64,000 bases of DNA from Orthonyx spaldingii. Lineage: Eukaryota > Chordata > Aves > Passeriformes > Orthonychidae. How positions within the stretch are numbered: position 1 is the stretch's first letter; every line of letters starts with the position of its first letter. The position numbers and the translations under genes were made by a program. Shown here piece after piece: positions 11,901 to 26,900 of this stretch. Location: contig VZTJ01006073.1 of assembly GCA_013397795.1 (NCBI GenBank), positions 877,622 to 941,621 of the forward strand, read 5' to 3'. Below the pieces are notes generated by a model that did not search any database, was not told the origin of the DNA, and worked only from the letters and a program-made list of their open reading frames with translations.

Positions 11901-14900
11901 GCTCATCTCCTGGCATTTGAAGCCTTTTCACTTTATCAAAATACACATAAAAAGGGAAACCACTGGAAAAATTTCCTTAAGAATATGTGCCATTTTATTG
12001 GTTTAGACACTTTACAGAATCAGAGTCCTTAAGCAATAAAAAGGATCTGATCAGGGAAATAAAAATTTAACATCCACCATGAATTCTTCTTCTTTAACTA
12101 TGCCAGGGAGGCTTTCATATTTATAGCAGGAGATTATCACGTTCATGGGATAATAAATTACACCAGATCTAATTACTTCATCACCAGCAATAGTTTTTCA
12201 TAGGCACTGACAGGCCTTAAATTGGGATGTGTCCTTTAATTCTGCTCTTAACCTTCAGCTCAATCCCTCAGGCACGAGTGCAAAGGGAGCTCTGGGCCTG
12301 GGGGCACCACAGAGCAGGGCAAAGCTTTTTTTTTTTGGAGTTATCCCATGGAAACACGCTGCAAAAATCCTGATCCCGCTCAGACCTGTGGGAAAACCCT
12401 CTTGAATGAAGAGGGGCCAGGATTTTGCCTGCTCCTGCCTTGCTGCTGGGTCTGAGCAGGTCCCAACACCACGTGCAAGGTCAAACACCGGGCGGGGTTT
12501 GGCAGATGGAGCCCGAATGTTGTCGCTGTCTGTTAAGCACAGAGGTGAAACAGGGGACGTGGCTGGGGCTGAGGGCTCCCCCTCACCTGTTCTGCTCCTC
12601 GGGGGAGGTTTCTGTGCAGTTGTGCTGCTCCCTGCATCCACCTGCAGCTTTTCAAGCTGCTGCTCCAAGGTGTCGCTTCGGCACTGCTCTTCCTGAAGCC
12701 TCCTCTTAGCTTCCAAGACTTTGTTGTTGCTTTCCTCCACCCTGACAGGGAAAAAAAAAAAAAAAAGGAGTTCAGCTCATTTGTGTCATGTCTACGTCAA
12801 ATCAGGCTTGGTACTGAGTCCTGCTTCCTGCTGCAGAGCTCCCAGCTGAAGGGAAAGCACTTCCCATGCACCCAAAGGCAGAAATCCCAGTGAAATTGTT
12901 CCAGATGACACCTTCCCAACATGGAAAGAGAATTAACTCGTGAATACAGTTGGAAACAATGGGTTTGTTAATGGAGGTGGCTCAGATCCCTGAATTCTGG
13001 CTCCCTGTGTGAATTCACCCCTCAGACGAGCAGGAAAGCTGTGGATTGCTGAGGAGGCAGAGATCTTTTATTACAGGAATAATAAACTGCATTTTTTTAG
13101 ACACTCTGGGGAAACTTGGAAGGAAGATAGTTTATGAAAACACAGTCTAACATTTGCGTCAGTTATCTGAGAGGAAGAAAAGAAACTTGAGGTTGCTTTT
13201 AATAAACTTGGCCATTAGACACAACCATGGATGGGAGGGAGTGGAAAAGAAACTGGTGGGAACAACACAGAAGAGCAAATTGTCTCTCTCTATCCTGCAT
13301 AACCTCAGAGAATCAACTACAAAAATCCCACAGATGCTGCCAGTGGGGCAGTGACTGATACCAAGTGATTTCAAGGAGTTTAAAGCTAAAAAGAAACACA
13401 AATTGACTCATTGGATTGGATTGAATAAAAGAATTTCCCTCTTGACCCCATGGGTGCAAGCTGGTTACTCTCTGAATCAAGAGACTTGATTAGTTTATTT
13501 CCCTCCTAGCTGGCATAACTAAAAAAAAAAAAAATTATTACTGTAATAAAATTATATCACTGGCTTAAAAATGTAGCTACAGGCAAGACTCGACCTCCTG
13601 TGGCAGTGAATTCCCAGGCTGGTGATGTGCTGTGAGACCTTTTATTCCTCTCAGTGGCTCTGCATTCACTAAACTTTCATTTGACCCTGGTGTTCCTCTG
13701 GCATCCACTTCACACAAAAAGTAGAGGAAAAATGGCAAGATCTGTAGGGTTTTTTTATGGAATCATCTGCCAATAGGAATAATTTAAACTGAAATGCTGT
13801 AGCAAAATCCCACTGTAGCAATTCCCAGTGCTCTTCTCTTGATTTAAGCATTCTCTGTGTTACCTGAGCTTTGTTACACCCCAGCAGTGGAGGGAAGAGG
13901 AGCAAAGTCTGATTTTTTAAAACATATTCACGTTGAAATCTGACTGGTGCTATATTACCCCGAGGTCTTCCAAGAGTTATTGCACACAGTCTCACAAAAT
14001 TTATGTTACCTGCTTGATAAATGTGTGAGCTGCTGAATCATCAGTTTATGGCACATTTTACAAGCAACTGTGCATTTCATTGACTCTGGTTTTCATTATC
14101 CCATGTTGGTGGTGGCCACACTTCAGTTACCACTCACAGCCCCATCCTCATCTGACTGCACAGCTCTATTAAAGTCACTGGGCTTACAAACATGAAAAAG
14201 ATTTTTCCCAGCATGTATTTCCAGAATTTGGCTTTAAAAGCACCTTTTGAACAGTTTAAAAAAATAAATGTATTTTTCTGACCGTGATTAATCATGCAGG
14301 ACAAAAGTTATGCAAGTGAGAATGATAACTATGGTAAAATAAAGCAAGTGAGCAAACAGTGCTTATTGTATTGACAAGCACACAGATGAAAGTGTATTTC
14401 CACTACTGGAATACAGAACTGGGAATCAAATAGCACATACTGGGAAAAAAACCAGTAGCTGAAAGGTGTCCAAAAAAAAAATTACTTTGCTTTCCCTTCC
14501 CTTCCCTCCTAAAACACAGTTGACTTTCAACATCATCTTACTTTGAAATGAATCATAGAAAATAAAATTAAAAAGAAATATCACTGCTATGCCTCAGTTA
14601 AACCAGAACAAATTCGTTTAGAAAAGGATACAGTGAAACTTAAAAAGAATGTGAAAAGCTTTGGAACAGAATATTATAACAATAATTACAGTATTTACTA
14701 CTGATGAATAAAATTGCTGCCTCAATAAGGCCATGCATATATAAATACAGGAATTCTGGTTTTATCTAGGTGCAGCAAGCTGGAAGATGGCTCCTTTTTT
14801 TTCTGCCCTTTGTTCTAAAAGAATAATAAAAAGAATGAATCATCAGGCAGGCAGGGAAATTGAGCAGAAAAGAATTGAAAAGCCCCTATTTAAGGCAAGG

Positions 14901-17900
14901 ATGGCAGCGTGTGATGTTCTGCAGTGCACGGCCCAGACTCCTGAAGTGTTCCCTCATCCCAGCAGCCCCCAAAGGATGCTGGGGGGCTGAGGCTGTACCT
15001 TTTCTGCAGCACAGTCACCAGCTCCAGGAGCATGCTCCTCTCCACTTCAGCAGCCTTCAGCAGGGCCCTGTGCTCTGTGAACTGCACCTGCAGCACATCC
15101 CAGCCCGTGCCAGCAGACCTGAGGGAAGCACAAGCACAGAGAGTCTGGTTGGCACTTCCTAAATGGAAGAAATGAAACAAAGGCAGGAGTTGAGCAGCAT
15201 CTCACCCACACTGGTCTGGAGGTGAAGGCAGAACACAGAGCTCACTACCTCCCCCCAGCACCCACCTCTAGACTGCAACAAACAGAAATATTTGGATGGA
15301 AAGTCACAGGGAATGTCATTAGAAAGCTGCTTCCAGGATGCTTCCCCTCCCCATCACCCCCCAAAACAAGCTCTGATCAATTCATTACCCCTGACTCCCC
15401 TCCCACTGCTCCTGCCAAAGTAAAAGAAGGTTGTGTCTCCCAAGTGCTACACTGAACTATTAAATGTCCTGCTATTGATTTTCTCCCTCTGAAAGGCTTC
15501 AGGCAGCACTTGCACAATGGCTCTTCTTGTGTCCAGCATGTGATGAAAGGAAGGGGCAGTTTTCCCATGTATCCCATTATTAGGTACTTCATTACTTCTC
15601 TGACCTCTCTGTGTTCAGGAAGACCTCATTTAGAACAAAAAAAAGCAGGAGAAATCTTGGTGGTTGGGAGTAGAAATGGAAAAAAATTGATGTCAAACAA
15701 GCAATCAATTACAAAATTAAGAGAGAAATAAGATGTTAGAGCTCTTGGACAGCTTCAGGTAGGAAGGATGGTGCAAGAAGCTTTCATTACAGAAACAAGG
15801 CAGGCAGGACAGGGATTTCCAGCAGTTTGCAGAGCATGGCAGAGCACCTCCCCTGCTGGTAATGGAGTTTCTGTACCCACCTTCCAGGTGGGGTGTTGTC
15901 CCTGAGGAGGAAAGGCTCCGTGGCTGCCGACTCCACGAGCCTGTGGCCCATCCTGGACACTGTGCTGGGGGAGGAAAGCTTTGTTAGGGGCTCCACACAG
16001 GGCAGTGTTCCCAGAATTCCAGCCCTTTCCCAATGTCTGTTGTGTAGGGAAGAGCTCCCTCACCTCACCCCTTCACCCAGCACTGGGAGAGGGAATCCTA
16101 GCTCTCTGTGCAAGTTGGTGGTGTTTGCATGGCACAGATTTTCACAGATGAGCCCCTGCTCTGCAGCTCGGTGCACAGCTTGTATTTCCCAATGCCCTTT
16201 AGAAATAAATTTTACACAGTTTTCTGAAACCTGCTTTGTGAAAACCCTGAGGAAGATCTGTCAGGTTCAGTATTGTAAGAGCAGGAGCCAACTGATAACA
16301 CTGGAGTATCACTTCCAGCCTGGATGAGATTTATGTACAGTGATAGGTGTGTGCTTGGGACATCCCATTCAGTGTGTGTTTGTTTGGGCCATCCCATTTT
16401 GTGCTTGGGACATCCCATTCAGTGTGTGTTTGTTTGGGCCATCCCATTTTGTGCTTGGGACATCCCATTCAGTGTGTGTTTGTTTGGGCCATCCCATTTT
16501 GTGCTTGGGACATCCCATTCAGTGTGTGTTTGTTTGGGCCATCCCATTTTGTGCTTGGGACATCCCATTCAGTGTGTGTTTGTTTGGGCCATCCCATTTT
16601 GTGCTTGGGACATCCCATTTTGGTGTCTGTTTGTTTCCTCAACACGAGTTCAGCTGCCCAGAGCCAAACCCCTGCAGACTTACCCCACATTTCCTTCCTT
16701 TAGGCTGTAGATAACAAGAGGATGAAGCCTGACTATTGTGGAAAAGGCAGAGTTGCCTTCTAGGCTAGGAGTGGTTAATCCTAAAATCAAGTTAAGGCTG
16801 ATAATGACAGCCTTGGCCCAGTCTAAAAATGCAGATTTTCACTCTGCCATCTCCAAGGGGTTTAGCACCTATTTATAGTGTTTTTCATTTCACCTTTTCT
16901 GATAGGAAAAGATGATTCACTACAGTGAAACAGAATTGAAAGTTCATCAGCATACTGAAGTTAATGGAAGGAGTGAGCCTTGCTGACCAAGTTATTAACA
17001 GCTCTCAGAGATTTTCAGGATCATTCATTGCCCACCTGACACGTCAGCTCTTCCCACCACAGAGCCCTTGGCCCTGTACACAAGCAATAATTTATGCATT
17101 GCACTTAGTGGTTTCCACAAAGCCATTACCCAGCTTTGGTTCCTGCTTACCATCAGCAGACATGTGAGGTTAAAAAAAAAAAAAAAAAAGGGATAAAATA
17201 TAGGATTGCTCCAGGAGAGCACAAGTTCTGCAGAGTTAGAAGGGGAGAATAAAAACAGTCAGAAAGGTGCAGAAACCTTCAAATTAAGGATGTTTTAACT
17301 CTAACTCAAAACCACAGAATTATTCTTAAATTTTATAGTAATGTTCCACTTAGATTCAGGGATACTGATTTTGAAGCCAAATTTGGTGTCTAAAATAATG
17401 AGGTAGGAAATTGCACAGAAAAGATCAGTTGCAACTTGAACTTGATGAAAAATTTCCCCCATCCCCATAAGACCAGTCTCAAATCCTCACTGTCAGTTAG
17501 ACCATGAAGCCTTTAGCAACAATCCCAGCAGCACTTTGAGAGGAAAGGATATAACTTGCAGAGGTACCACGGTCCCTTTACACAGCCAGAGTGACCCAGA
17601 GTCACATCAGTGTAAACAGCAATCAGATTTACTGCTGCACTAAGATCAGTGTGATTTACACAGTCCTCAGCGAGGCCTTAAGAAGGGTGTTGGTTAAGAA
17701 CAAATGATGTGGTGTGTTTGCAACATTTCTGCATGTAAATCCTACTCAAAGAGCCTTTATTGATTTAAATAATGCACCAGTGATTTAGTGCTTACCTAAA
17801 ATGGCATTTGGTATTAATTCCCCACCCTGCTCACTGAAGCCTGCTCATTAGGAGCCCTGTGTCTCATAAGGGAAAAAACTCCCAGGCACTTAAGCTGACC

Positions 17901-20900
17901 ACACAACCACTATCTGAGCTGCAGGAGGAGAAATAGCTGCACTACCATGCCAAATCTAGTCATGTCTGCAAGTCTGTGCATCCTTCCCTGTTCCAGGACA
18001 GCAGTCCAAGAGATAATGTGATTAGAGATTCCCATACACTGCAAACAGGCTGCCACAGCTGCTGGCACAAGGCACTTGTGGTTTGATGAAACTCCCTGGG
18101 AAAAGCAGGCTCCTGAAATACTCACAACAATGTGAAATATTGACATTCTGGTCTTCTTACCAGGCAGATTTTGTCTTTCCAGTCTCGCTGCTGCCTGATC
18201 CCAGAGGTGCTCCTGAGGGTGGTGGATAAGCAGCTCCTGACCTGTCCTCTGGATGGGCAGATTCCTTCTGTTAATGGTGGAGCAGGTTATAAAACCAATT
18301 ACACACTTCAAAGGAAAACAGCTGCACCGATGCCAAATCAGCAGCTTTTGATTATTGCTGCAAGCAAGCCAGAACTTCTGATTTACAGGACCTCCTCAAA
18401 GCTTTGCTTTAATTTCTATCCATTGCAGGATGAAAACAAAGGAAAAGTCAGTAAAAAGTGCAGATTATATGAAATTGGTGTGCCCTAGAGAACCCACAGG
18501 GCAGCACCACCACTGTCAGCACAGCTGGTTTGTGTCCCTAACCCAGGTTTGATCCTGGGTTCAATGCTCCAGCCCCCATTCCTGAGGTATCTGGCAGATT
18601 CCCAACCTCACCATAACCCCAGGAGGATCAATGGGAATGGGATGCCTAAACACCCTTAACAAATCCTGACTGTGAGACAGCAGTAGCTGGGTACCTGCTG
18701 GAGTTGGTCTGACACATTTATTTGCTTCCTCCTTCCAGCAGCCAAGGGTGCTGAACTCTGAGGAGCCCCCAGTGCAGCCCCAAGCCCTGCTGTCAGTCAG
18801 TGACAGTCCTGACACAGGGCCACGTGTGGATGTGATTGGTATTTCTGTGTTTTGTGCTGCTTAAACAGCCTGAAGTCATGCATAAAGGAACAGAGGAGTT
18901 ACAAAAGAGAATTCCTGCTTTATCATCCCATCAGCAGAGGCTGTCAGTAGGACAGGGATCACTGTCTGGAGACAGCCCATCTCAGATAACAAGGGACAAG
19001 GAAGTGGAAGAGCAGATCTAAAACAATTACCAAGTGTGCTCCTCTAATTAATTTGTTCTGCCTACCTCAAGTGTGAGTTGCCCAATCTTCTCTTCCAGCT
19101 CTTTAACCTTTGCCTCTCGGTCAGCCACCAACTCCCTGAGCTGCTGGATGAGGGAGCTTTGTTTCTGAACCTCCTTGTTCAAATGCACCTCCATCACCTG
19201 CTGAGACTCCTTGTTCTCATCCTCCTTCTGGCTCAGGCCCTTTAAGATCTCCTGCATTTGCTTCTGCTGGCTCTGGTAAAACCAAAACAGGGGAGATCTT
19301 TATTTTGTACACCATTCTTATTTCCACTCTCCAACACAAATATCCATTTAGGAATGGTAGGGCAAGCCCCTGCCCTGCCAAGCCCCATTCCTTGGTGGGA
19401 GCACACCGGTGTCACTGGTGTCACTTTGGCAGTTTGATGTGTTATGCTGACCTGAGCCATGGTCAGGTTCAATTTGCTGCCAGCTCTGCTGCTCAGTGTA
19501 GCAGAAAACAGAGCAAGAAAGGCTGGCCTTTGACAAAGAAGTGATTTTTTCATAAACTGAATGAAACTCAAGATCTCAATGAGCTTTTTGTGGAATTAGA
19601 ACGTGATCAGATTGTGTGATAGTGATATTAAAAGCTGAGGGTACTGTGGGGTGACAGATACAAGGCCAGGCTGCTTTACCAGTGGGTTTTGGAGGTTTTT
19701 TCCACACTGACAAATCTGATACCTGTCAGGCAGTTTGTTCTGTCAGGCAGAACCTGCAAGTGAAGTGCTTCTGTGATAGAAGGGATAAAAGAGATTAACC
19801 ATCCCTTCCCAAATAAACCTGCATCTTTCTGTAATAATTTTAGTGGGAATATTCAGTGACAACTGTTCTTTGGCTCCCCTAATCTGCTGGTCAGCACCCA
19901 CGTTGCCCACAGGGCCTGGAGTGAGAAGGGTGAGTGCCAGCTCAGCTAAAACCCATCCACAGCAGCAAGGAAATCTGAGTGGTTTGAAACTGGTGAGGAG
20001 CTGGATCAGGAAACACAGAATTAACCCTGCTAAGAGGTGGCACATTCTCTAATATATTTGCTATTTTGATTGAGGAAGGCTGTTTAGAACCATGGCAGGA
20101 CCACGACAGCAGCCATTTATTTCTTGCTCAGCATCTTTGAGCCTTTGCTGAAACTCTTGGAGAGGCCAAATCCTCTCAGCTCCAGCTACTACAAGTGAGT
20201 GTGCACGTGGTTTAGTACTCATGGTTCAGCTTGTGTGTTTTGGGCTGTGGAACAAAATAAATGGAAGTTATAAACAAAAAAATTCCTGCAGGACTGCAAG
20301 CATTTTAAAGAAAAATAAATAAAAAATCTACCAGTGGAGCTGAGAGCAGAACAAAGAATACAGACCAGCACCTTGGGTGAGGACTGAAGCCCTTTCTCTA
20401 CCTACTTCTATCCTTCTGCAAAATGTTTCTTGCAGTCCCTGCAGCTCAGAGCCACTTGACTGCAACTGTCACACCTGGGGCTGTCTCACAGCCTTTACAT
20501 GACCTGATCCAAACTGCAGAAGGACTCGAGCTGACAAGGAAACCTCTGGCTGCCACAGTGGGGTTCATCAGGCTCCTGCACACCCTGAGGCTGTGTGTGC
20601 CATGAACTGACATCGTGTTTTGTCACCCAGAGAAAGAGGGCTGATCTGCAGGGGCTGGGACCAACAGACACAGACTGTACCAGCAAGGCATCTATGAGCT
20701 CATCATCGTGTTTCCCTTTCTCCAGCAAGGTTCCAATCTGTCCCTTCAGCATCTTCACTTCTCCACACAGGATCTGGTTCCTGGCTTTTGAGGCATCAAG
20801 CTTTTTTTGTAATTCCTTGTGGCTTTTTTGGAGAGTGTTGTGTTCCCTGGCGAGTTTCTGCAGTGATGCAAAAGGAAATAAGGGCTGTAACTCATCACCA

Positions 20901-23900
20901 AGCCCCAGGTGCTGTGGTGAGCAAAAAGAATCACAGACTACCTGGTAGAATCTAAAAAATGGGGCTGGCCCCAATAATACATTATTGTATTATTCCTAAG
21001 GAAGTAGAAATTATAAATGCTACTTGCTGCCTGCTTGCCAGCACCCAAAAAGGGTCTATCTGCTCAGGGATCCAGGTGGTCTGGGCTGATTCTCCACTAT
21101 TCTGGATTCTGATTCTCCCATTATTCTGTTCAAATGGAGAAGCTCAGAGCCCTACAGATGCAGGAGGCGTGAGGGGGATGCTGTGTTTGGGATGAAGAAT
21201 GCACACCCGGCCAAGGGGTGAGAGGGAGGCTCTGGAGTTTGGGTGCAGCTGTGGCTGTGAAGTGGGGCAGAGCTTCCTGCAGCAGATCAGGTGGGTTTGT
21301 GAAATGGTTTTTAGGTTGAGTGTAACACACCCTGAAGGCAGCAGCAGTTATTACACACCCCACAACCAAACAGGACTCTGTCAGTTCACAAGATTTTACC
21401 TCCAAAGATTCTTTCTTCTCTTTTTCCAAGCTGCGAATCTTCAGCAAGTTTTTGTCTTGGAATGACAACTTCCTTGCATCAGTAAATGCCAGGAATTCCT
21501 CATCCATCTCCAGCAGTGAAGTTCTGATCTTGTTTTGACTCAATTTATGCTCCAGCTCTCGAACCTATGGCACAATAATGACAACTCAGCCAGAGTTCTA
21601 CCAGGGGTACAGTGTAAAGAGGACACAGCCAAAGGCAGCTCAGATTATTTCTTGATATTGTCATGGTTAACTAACACAGAGCAGTGTCTGGACTTCCAAA
21701 TTTAAATTTAGCTGCTAATAAAGATGCAGATTTCAGGACATCTGTGCAGGAAGGAGGTTTGACACCAGACCTCTGGGAGATGTGGGACACATGGGAGATC
21801 TGTGCCTCAGTGGAGCCACATGTGGAGGCCAGGCAGGCACTCCAGAGCACTTGGAATTGCTGCTGTGGGAATCCAAGTGAGCTCAGCTTGGCAACTACTC
21901 ACTGCAGGCTGCTTTCATAGCCAGGAGAAGGAACTGGGCACTGCCTGAGCTCAGCTCCTCTGCCCTGTTTGGGAAGAACTTGCCTCACCTTTGATGCAGT
22001 GACTGGATTTACAACATCCCCACCGACTACAGAAGGGGCCTGGCTCAGAGAGAAATCTGCACATTACAGCACAGAACAGCAGGAGCAGTGTTCAGATGAA
22101 CCCCAGGCAGGAGATATAACAGAGGGAAATGAAATTTGCTCAAGGGAAAGCAGAGGTTAACAATCTCAGTCAGTCAGAGTGCAAAAAATCACAGTTTGAT
22201 GGCATATAATTAACCAGCAGAAAAATAGGGAAATTATGTGTCAAATTGCCTCAGAGAAGTTTTATTTAGATGCAGACAAAACTGCCTCCCTGCCTCCTGC
22301 TGACATTTCAGCTAAACTCTGCCCTGCAGAAGACTCAAGAGTTAAAGATTTTACTGGAGCTCCTGAGGGAACAACTTGAAAAATCTTATCTGGCCTCGAT
22401 TCTTCCCATCTGACTCCCAGCACTGAACAAAGGTGTCTAAGTCAGAGCACAGGCACTGACAGGGCTCCTTCTGTTCTCAGTGGAGAGAGGCACCTTCAAA
22501 ACACCCTGGGAGCTGAACCAGGCTGCCACAGCTCTCCAAGGTCACTGAACTCCTTCCTTTGACACAGATGTGAAAGATCCCCAGCTGGAACACCAAAGCT
22601 TGCACGGCTGCAACAGAGTCATTAACAGGGTCTGCACACATCAGCACAGAGGTGCTAAGAACTAACGAAGAAATAACAGCATTTTTGCCTTAAATTGAGG
22701 TGATATCTAAACTTAGGAAGAGAATTCCAGCTGAAATGGCACCAGGCAGGGTCGTAACTCACCTTGCTTTGGAGAACAAGGATTTGCTGAGCTCGTCCAC
22801 GCCAGCTGCCAGAATTGGTCAAGAGACTTTGGATATTCACATCTTCCCCAACCTCATTGGCTAAAACCTGGGAAAAAGGGATTAACATCAACAATAAGGC
22901 TTAAACAGACGTGTTAGGGAGAGGGGAGGAAATCAGCTCTCTCTAACAGGCCACACAAGCAGTTCTCAATATACACAATTATTTTTGATATAATGAATAT
23001 TTAACCCTAACTAAGAGTAGAGATATTGTCTTCATACACACCAGGAACTGAGCCAATGCCCCTTGCAAAATTCTGACACAGCTAAACTTAGTATGAAGAG
23101 CATTTAAATTATTTATAAAAAGGTCAGCAGAGTTCTATTTTTAGGACCATATCCTCTACTCTGATCTGCATTGCAGGTCTCCTACACAAAGTAGGGAAAC
23201 CAAAGGAATCAGAGCACATAGTAACACTCAAATCCATCGTGAATCAGAGGAAAAGGTTATTTTGGATGTCACTCCAACAAGCTACTTAGACACATGTTTT
23301 AGTTCAAGCATGGCCTTTAATCCCATTAATTCCCATGGGACTGATACCTGCATTAAAAGTAAATACATAATTAAATGTATGGGAAAGGAGGAATGAACCT
23401 GGATCTATGTCACAAACAGTTCTGCTGATCTGGGACTTGAAAACTCCAAAGGATTTGTGTCCATTTTACAGAGGGAATGCTGGACACAGTGGGGCACAGG
23501 ACGAGATCCGTGTGTGTCCATGGGCACAATTCCAATTTCAACCCCTTCTCCTGTGTCTTCCTCCCCTCCCCACTCCACTGCAATAGTTCATGGGGGCCAA
23601 CCAAAGGCCAAAAGCCTCCCAGTTGGCCAAGAGTGAAGCTCCTGCAGGGATCCCAGCCCCAGAGTGTGCCTGCAGTGGTACCTTCTGGGTCAGCTTCAGT
23701 TCCTGTCTCACAGACTGCAGCTGGTTCCGATAATCCGTCACTTTTAAGTTGGCTGTGTTCAGTTTCTCTTGCAATGCTTTCAGCTCTGGGCTTTCAGCCT
23801 TTGAAGAGAGGAATGTACTTGGTGAGAACAGAATCTGAAGTGATTAAAATCCATGAGTCCATCAGGACCACAGAAGGTTTTTTTTCCAGACCTAACTTTT

Positions 23901-26900
23901 GGGGCATGGAGGAGCTACAGGGGAACTTGGTCCCAAAACTGGTGACAGGGATAAATCCTTGTCATAAGGAAAGAGAAAGAGCTGATTATCAGCTTCTGAT
24001 TTGCTCATTTCAATTGCAATTCCTACCAAGTTTCCTTCCAGCATCTTCAGAGTTGATTCCTTGATTCCTGAGGCATCACCACCAAGGGAAAGGATTTTTT
24101 CTGTGGCTGCCTGTAGCTGGAAAAGAACCCCACTGTTAGTGTGGAACAGATGCAGGGAACAGCATCCCTCCATGGAGTATTAATTAGCAAAAAAAAGTAT
24201 AGTTTGGATGTTTATTTACTCTTAAAAAAAAAAGACTTAATTTTCCCTTGTTTTTAAACTCAATCAGTAGGAAAGCATAGGGGTTTTTTTTCTTCCCAAA
24301 AAGTCATGTGTTATTTTACTGTGGAATAACTTCAGAAGATGTCTCTGACTTGCTGAAATGGGATCAGATGTAAAGTATGGAGACTTCTGAGGCATTTTAT
24401 CACCAAAAGTACCTAAAATTAATGCTTATATACATAAATTCAAATCCTGTCCAGCCCAGGCTATTTAATAAAAAGCAAATAGTTCTACTCACTAGAGGAA
24501 TATAAAAGGAGAAATGACTACCTGACACCCTAAAAATGAGATTTAATGGTGCTAAGGCTCTTTTTCTTTAGCTGGGAGGTCTAAAATAGCATTTTTTAAC
24601 CCATAAAGAATAAAGATTCTGTCTCCTCTTGCTTGCCACAGCAAAGGAAGACAGACTTAGAACCCCTCCTGCTCTGAATCATGCCCTGTGTTGATTTCTA
24701 AGTGGATGAGAGTGCAGGAATTTGGAGCTGGAAAGGTCAGGAAGTGTTGCTTTAATAGGCTGGGATTTCATTCTTTGAGGTGGGTGGGAAATCTTGAATA
24801 TTTGCCTGAACTAAAGAAGGTTCCAAGGAAGGGCTCCTTCATTAAAGGGGCACCTGGGGTAAAACTAACTCAGAGCCAGCTCTAATTTCACCCTTTTCAT
24901 GGGTTAGGGCCACTCTTTCTACCCAGTTCATAAAGTTTTGTAGTCAATGGACTGAGAATGAGGAATTTCAGCTGGAGCTGGCAGCTGCTGGCTCAGGTTC
25001 TGAGGAAACTTTCAGCAAACACCCCTTTGCTTCCATGCACCACCCTTTGCCAAGTGATTGTTCAGTGGCCACGCCTTCCACTCTGTTTGGGGGAACATAA
25101 TCATGTAAAAAAATTGATGATTTACAGATTTTTCAGTTTTCATGCAAGCAAAGAGCTAAAAATATGTAAAATAACACTGTTTTTCCATCTGTCACTCCAC
25201 ATTTTTGATAGATGCCTCCTAGTGTGAAACATTGCTTTTATTTTACACATCACTTACATCTTCATCTTCTCCCTGAAATGGCTGTGGTCCTTTCTTTTTG
25301 GGTCAAAATCTGAGATTAATATTTCAAGGTTCTGTTTGAATAATGGGCATTACAATTCTGCAGAAGGGGAGCAGAACCAAGTTGATTTTTCCTTAAATTA
25401 TTCATTAATTGCTCCCCTACTTGTGTGATTCTGTAGGACCCAAACTACACCTGACACTTGTTTGCCACCTTGACAACTGTTTGACAAGACCCCTCTGACC
25501 AGAACCCTGTGGATTTATGCAGGAGTTCTCCAAAATTTAATTTAATCTATGACTTCTTGGTCTTTCAGGCAGCTGGGGTGCAATTCAGGTGGATGCATGA
25601 CTCATGATAATAAGCGATGGTGAAAGACTGAGTCAAAATGCATCTGTCAGCATTATTGATTCATTCAACTGATGCCTTCCAAGAAAGCAAAGATCAGAAA
25701 AAAAAATTAAAAATTATTAAAAAAATCACCAGTACTGTGTAAGGAAGAGGAGCAGTAGGCAAAGGACAAAGCAAATATTGACATCAGGACATCTCACTTT
25801 CAATTCAGCAGCCACCTGAGTAAAATCACTTCTGTGAAAGGTTGGCAATTATCAAAAAGTCATAGTAAACCAGAAAATTTAATCTGCCTGAGTGAAGATT
25901 TGCTGTCTTATATGATATAGTATTTATTCCAGAAAACAGCTTTCATTATGGGGATGACAAAAGCTTAGGAGAATGAAGAACTAATTACTGACTGCTATTA
26001 ACAAGGTGGGAATGTGAGGCATAAAGGTGTGAAATTTGCTCCTCCTCACAAAAAAAGGAAAAATAATCCAAGAAATATCATTGCTAGACTGATAGAAAAG
26101 TCTCTGTGCTTCTACAAATGAACATTCCTAATTGCTGTTTAATAAATTCTTAATAATTCTTTATAACTTAGGGATGTCCTTTCCTAGCTCCTCCTGTCTG
26201 CAGAGGTGAAACAGCTGAGGGAACACATCACAGACAGAAATGACCACAACCCAAATAAACACGGATTTAAGAGCAAATTCAACACCAGAACATGAATCGA
26301 ACCCATTTGCTCTCCCAAAGGCTGGATTTCCACGTTTTAGGAAGCACAAAGAGAACAAGAAAAACGCCTCACTCCTCTCTCCAGCTCCTTGACTTTGTGA
26401 TTCAGTTGCTTCACTCTGGCTCTCTCACTCTCAGCCTCAGCAGTCACCTCTCGGTTCTTTTTGGCCAACTCCACAATTTTAGTGGCTGCCACATCTCCAG
26501 CCAAGCCAGACATCCCTGCAAAGAACACATAAAACACATCTTACAGGCAGGATTCAGAAGAGATGATGCTTTTGTTCTGTGCCACAAAGCACTTTTATTG
26601 TGCCATCCCTTCCTCTCAGAGCTGTGCCAGGCACTGAGATGAACAAGGCAGGGAAGAGAAGTCAGAGGTGCCAGCTGGAGGGCTTGGCCCTTTGATTCAG
26701 CAGCTCACCATGGCCACATTTCACACAGCCACGTGTCACAGGCCTCAACAGTGGTCACAGCAACATTATTGCCTAGAAAGGGCAGAGTATTTCCTGCTCA
26801 CTGCTGGGAAGGGTGGTTAGGAACTGGATTTTTTGGCATTATCACAGAAAAAGGCAACACTCTGCCGTTGGCTGGTTGTTTGCTACTGGAGGAGTTGCTG

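Noticed and set aside
16324..16714. Three overlapping plus-strand frames of 118-128 codons with repeating FVLGTSHS-like peptides
   Set aside because: They are the same 50-bp minisatellite read in three frames, in a CCDC13 intron.
23477..24064. Plus-strand frame of 195 codons
   Set aside because: It is antisense to CCDC13 exons 4 and 5 and their intron, with no recognisable domain.
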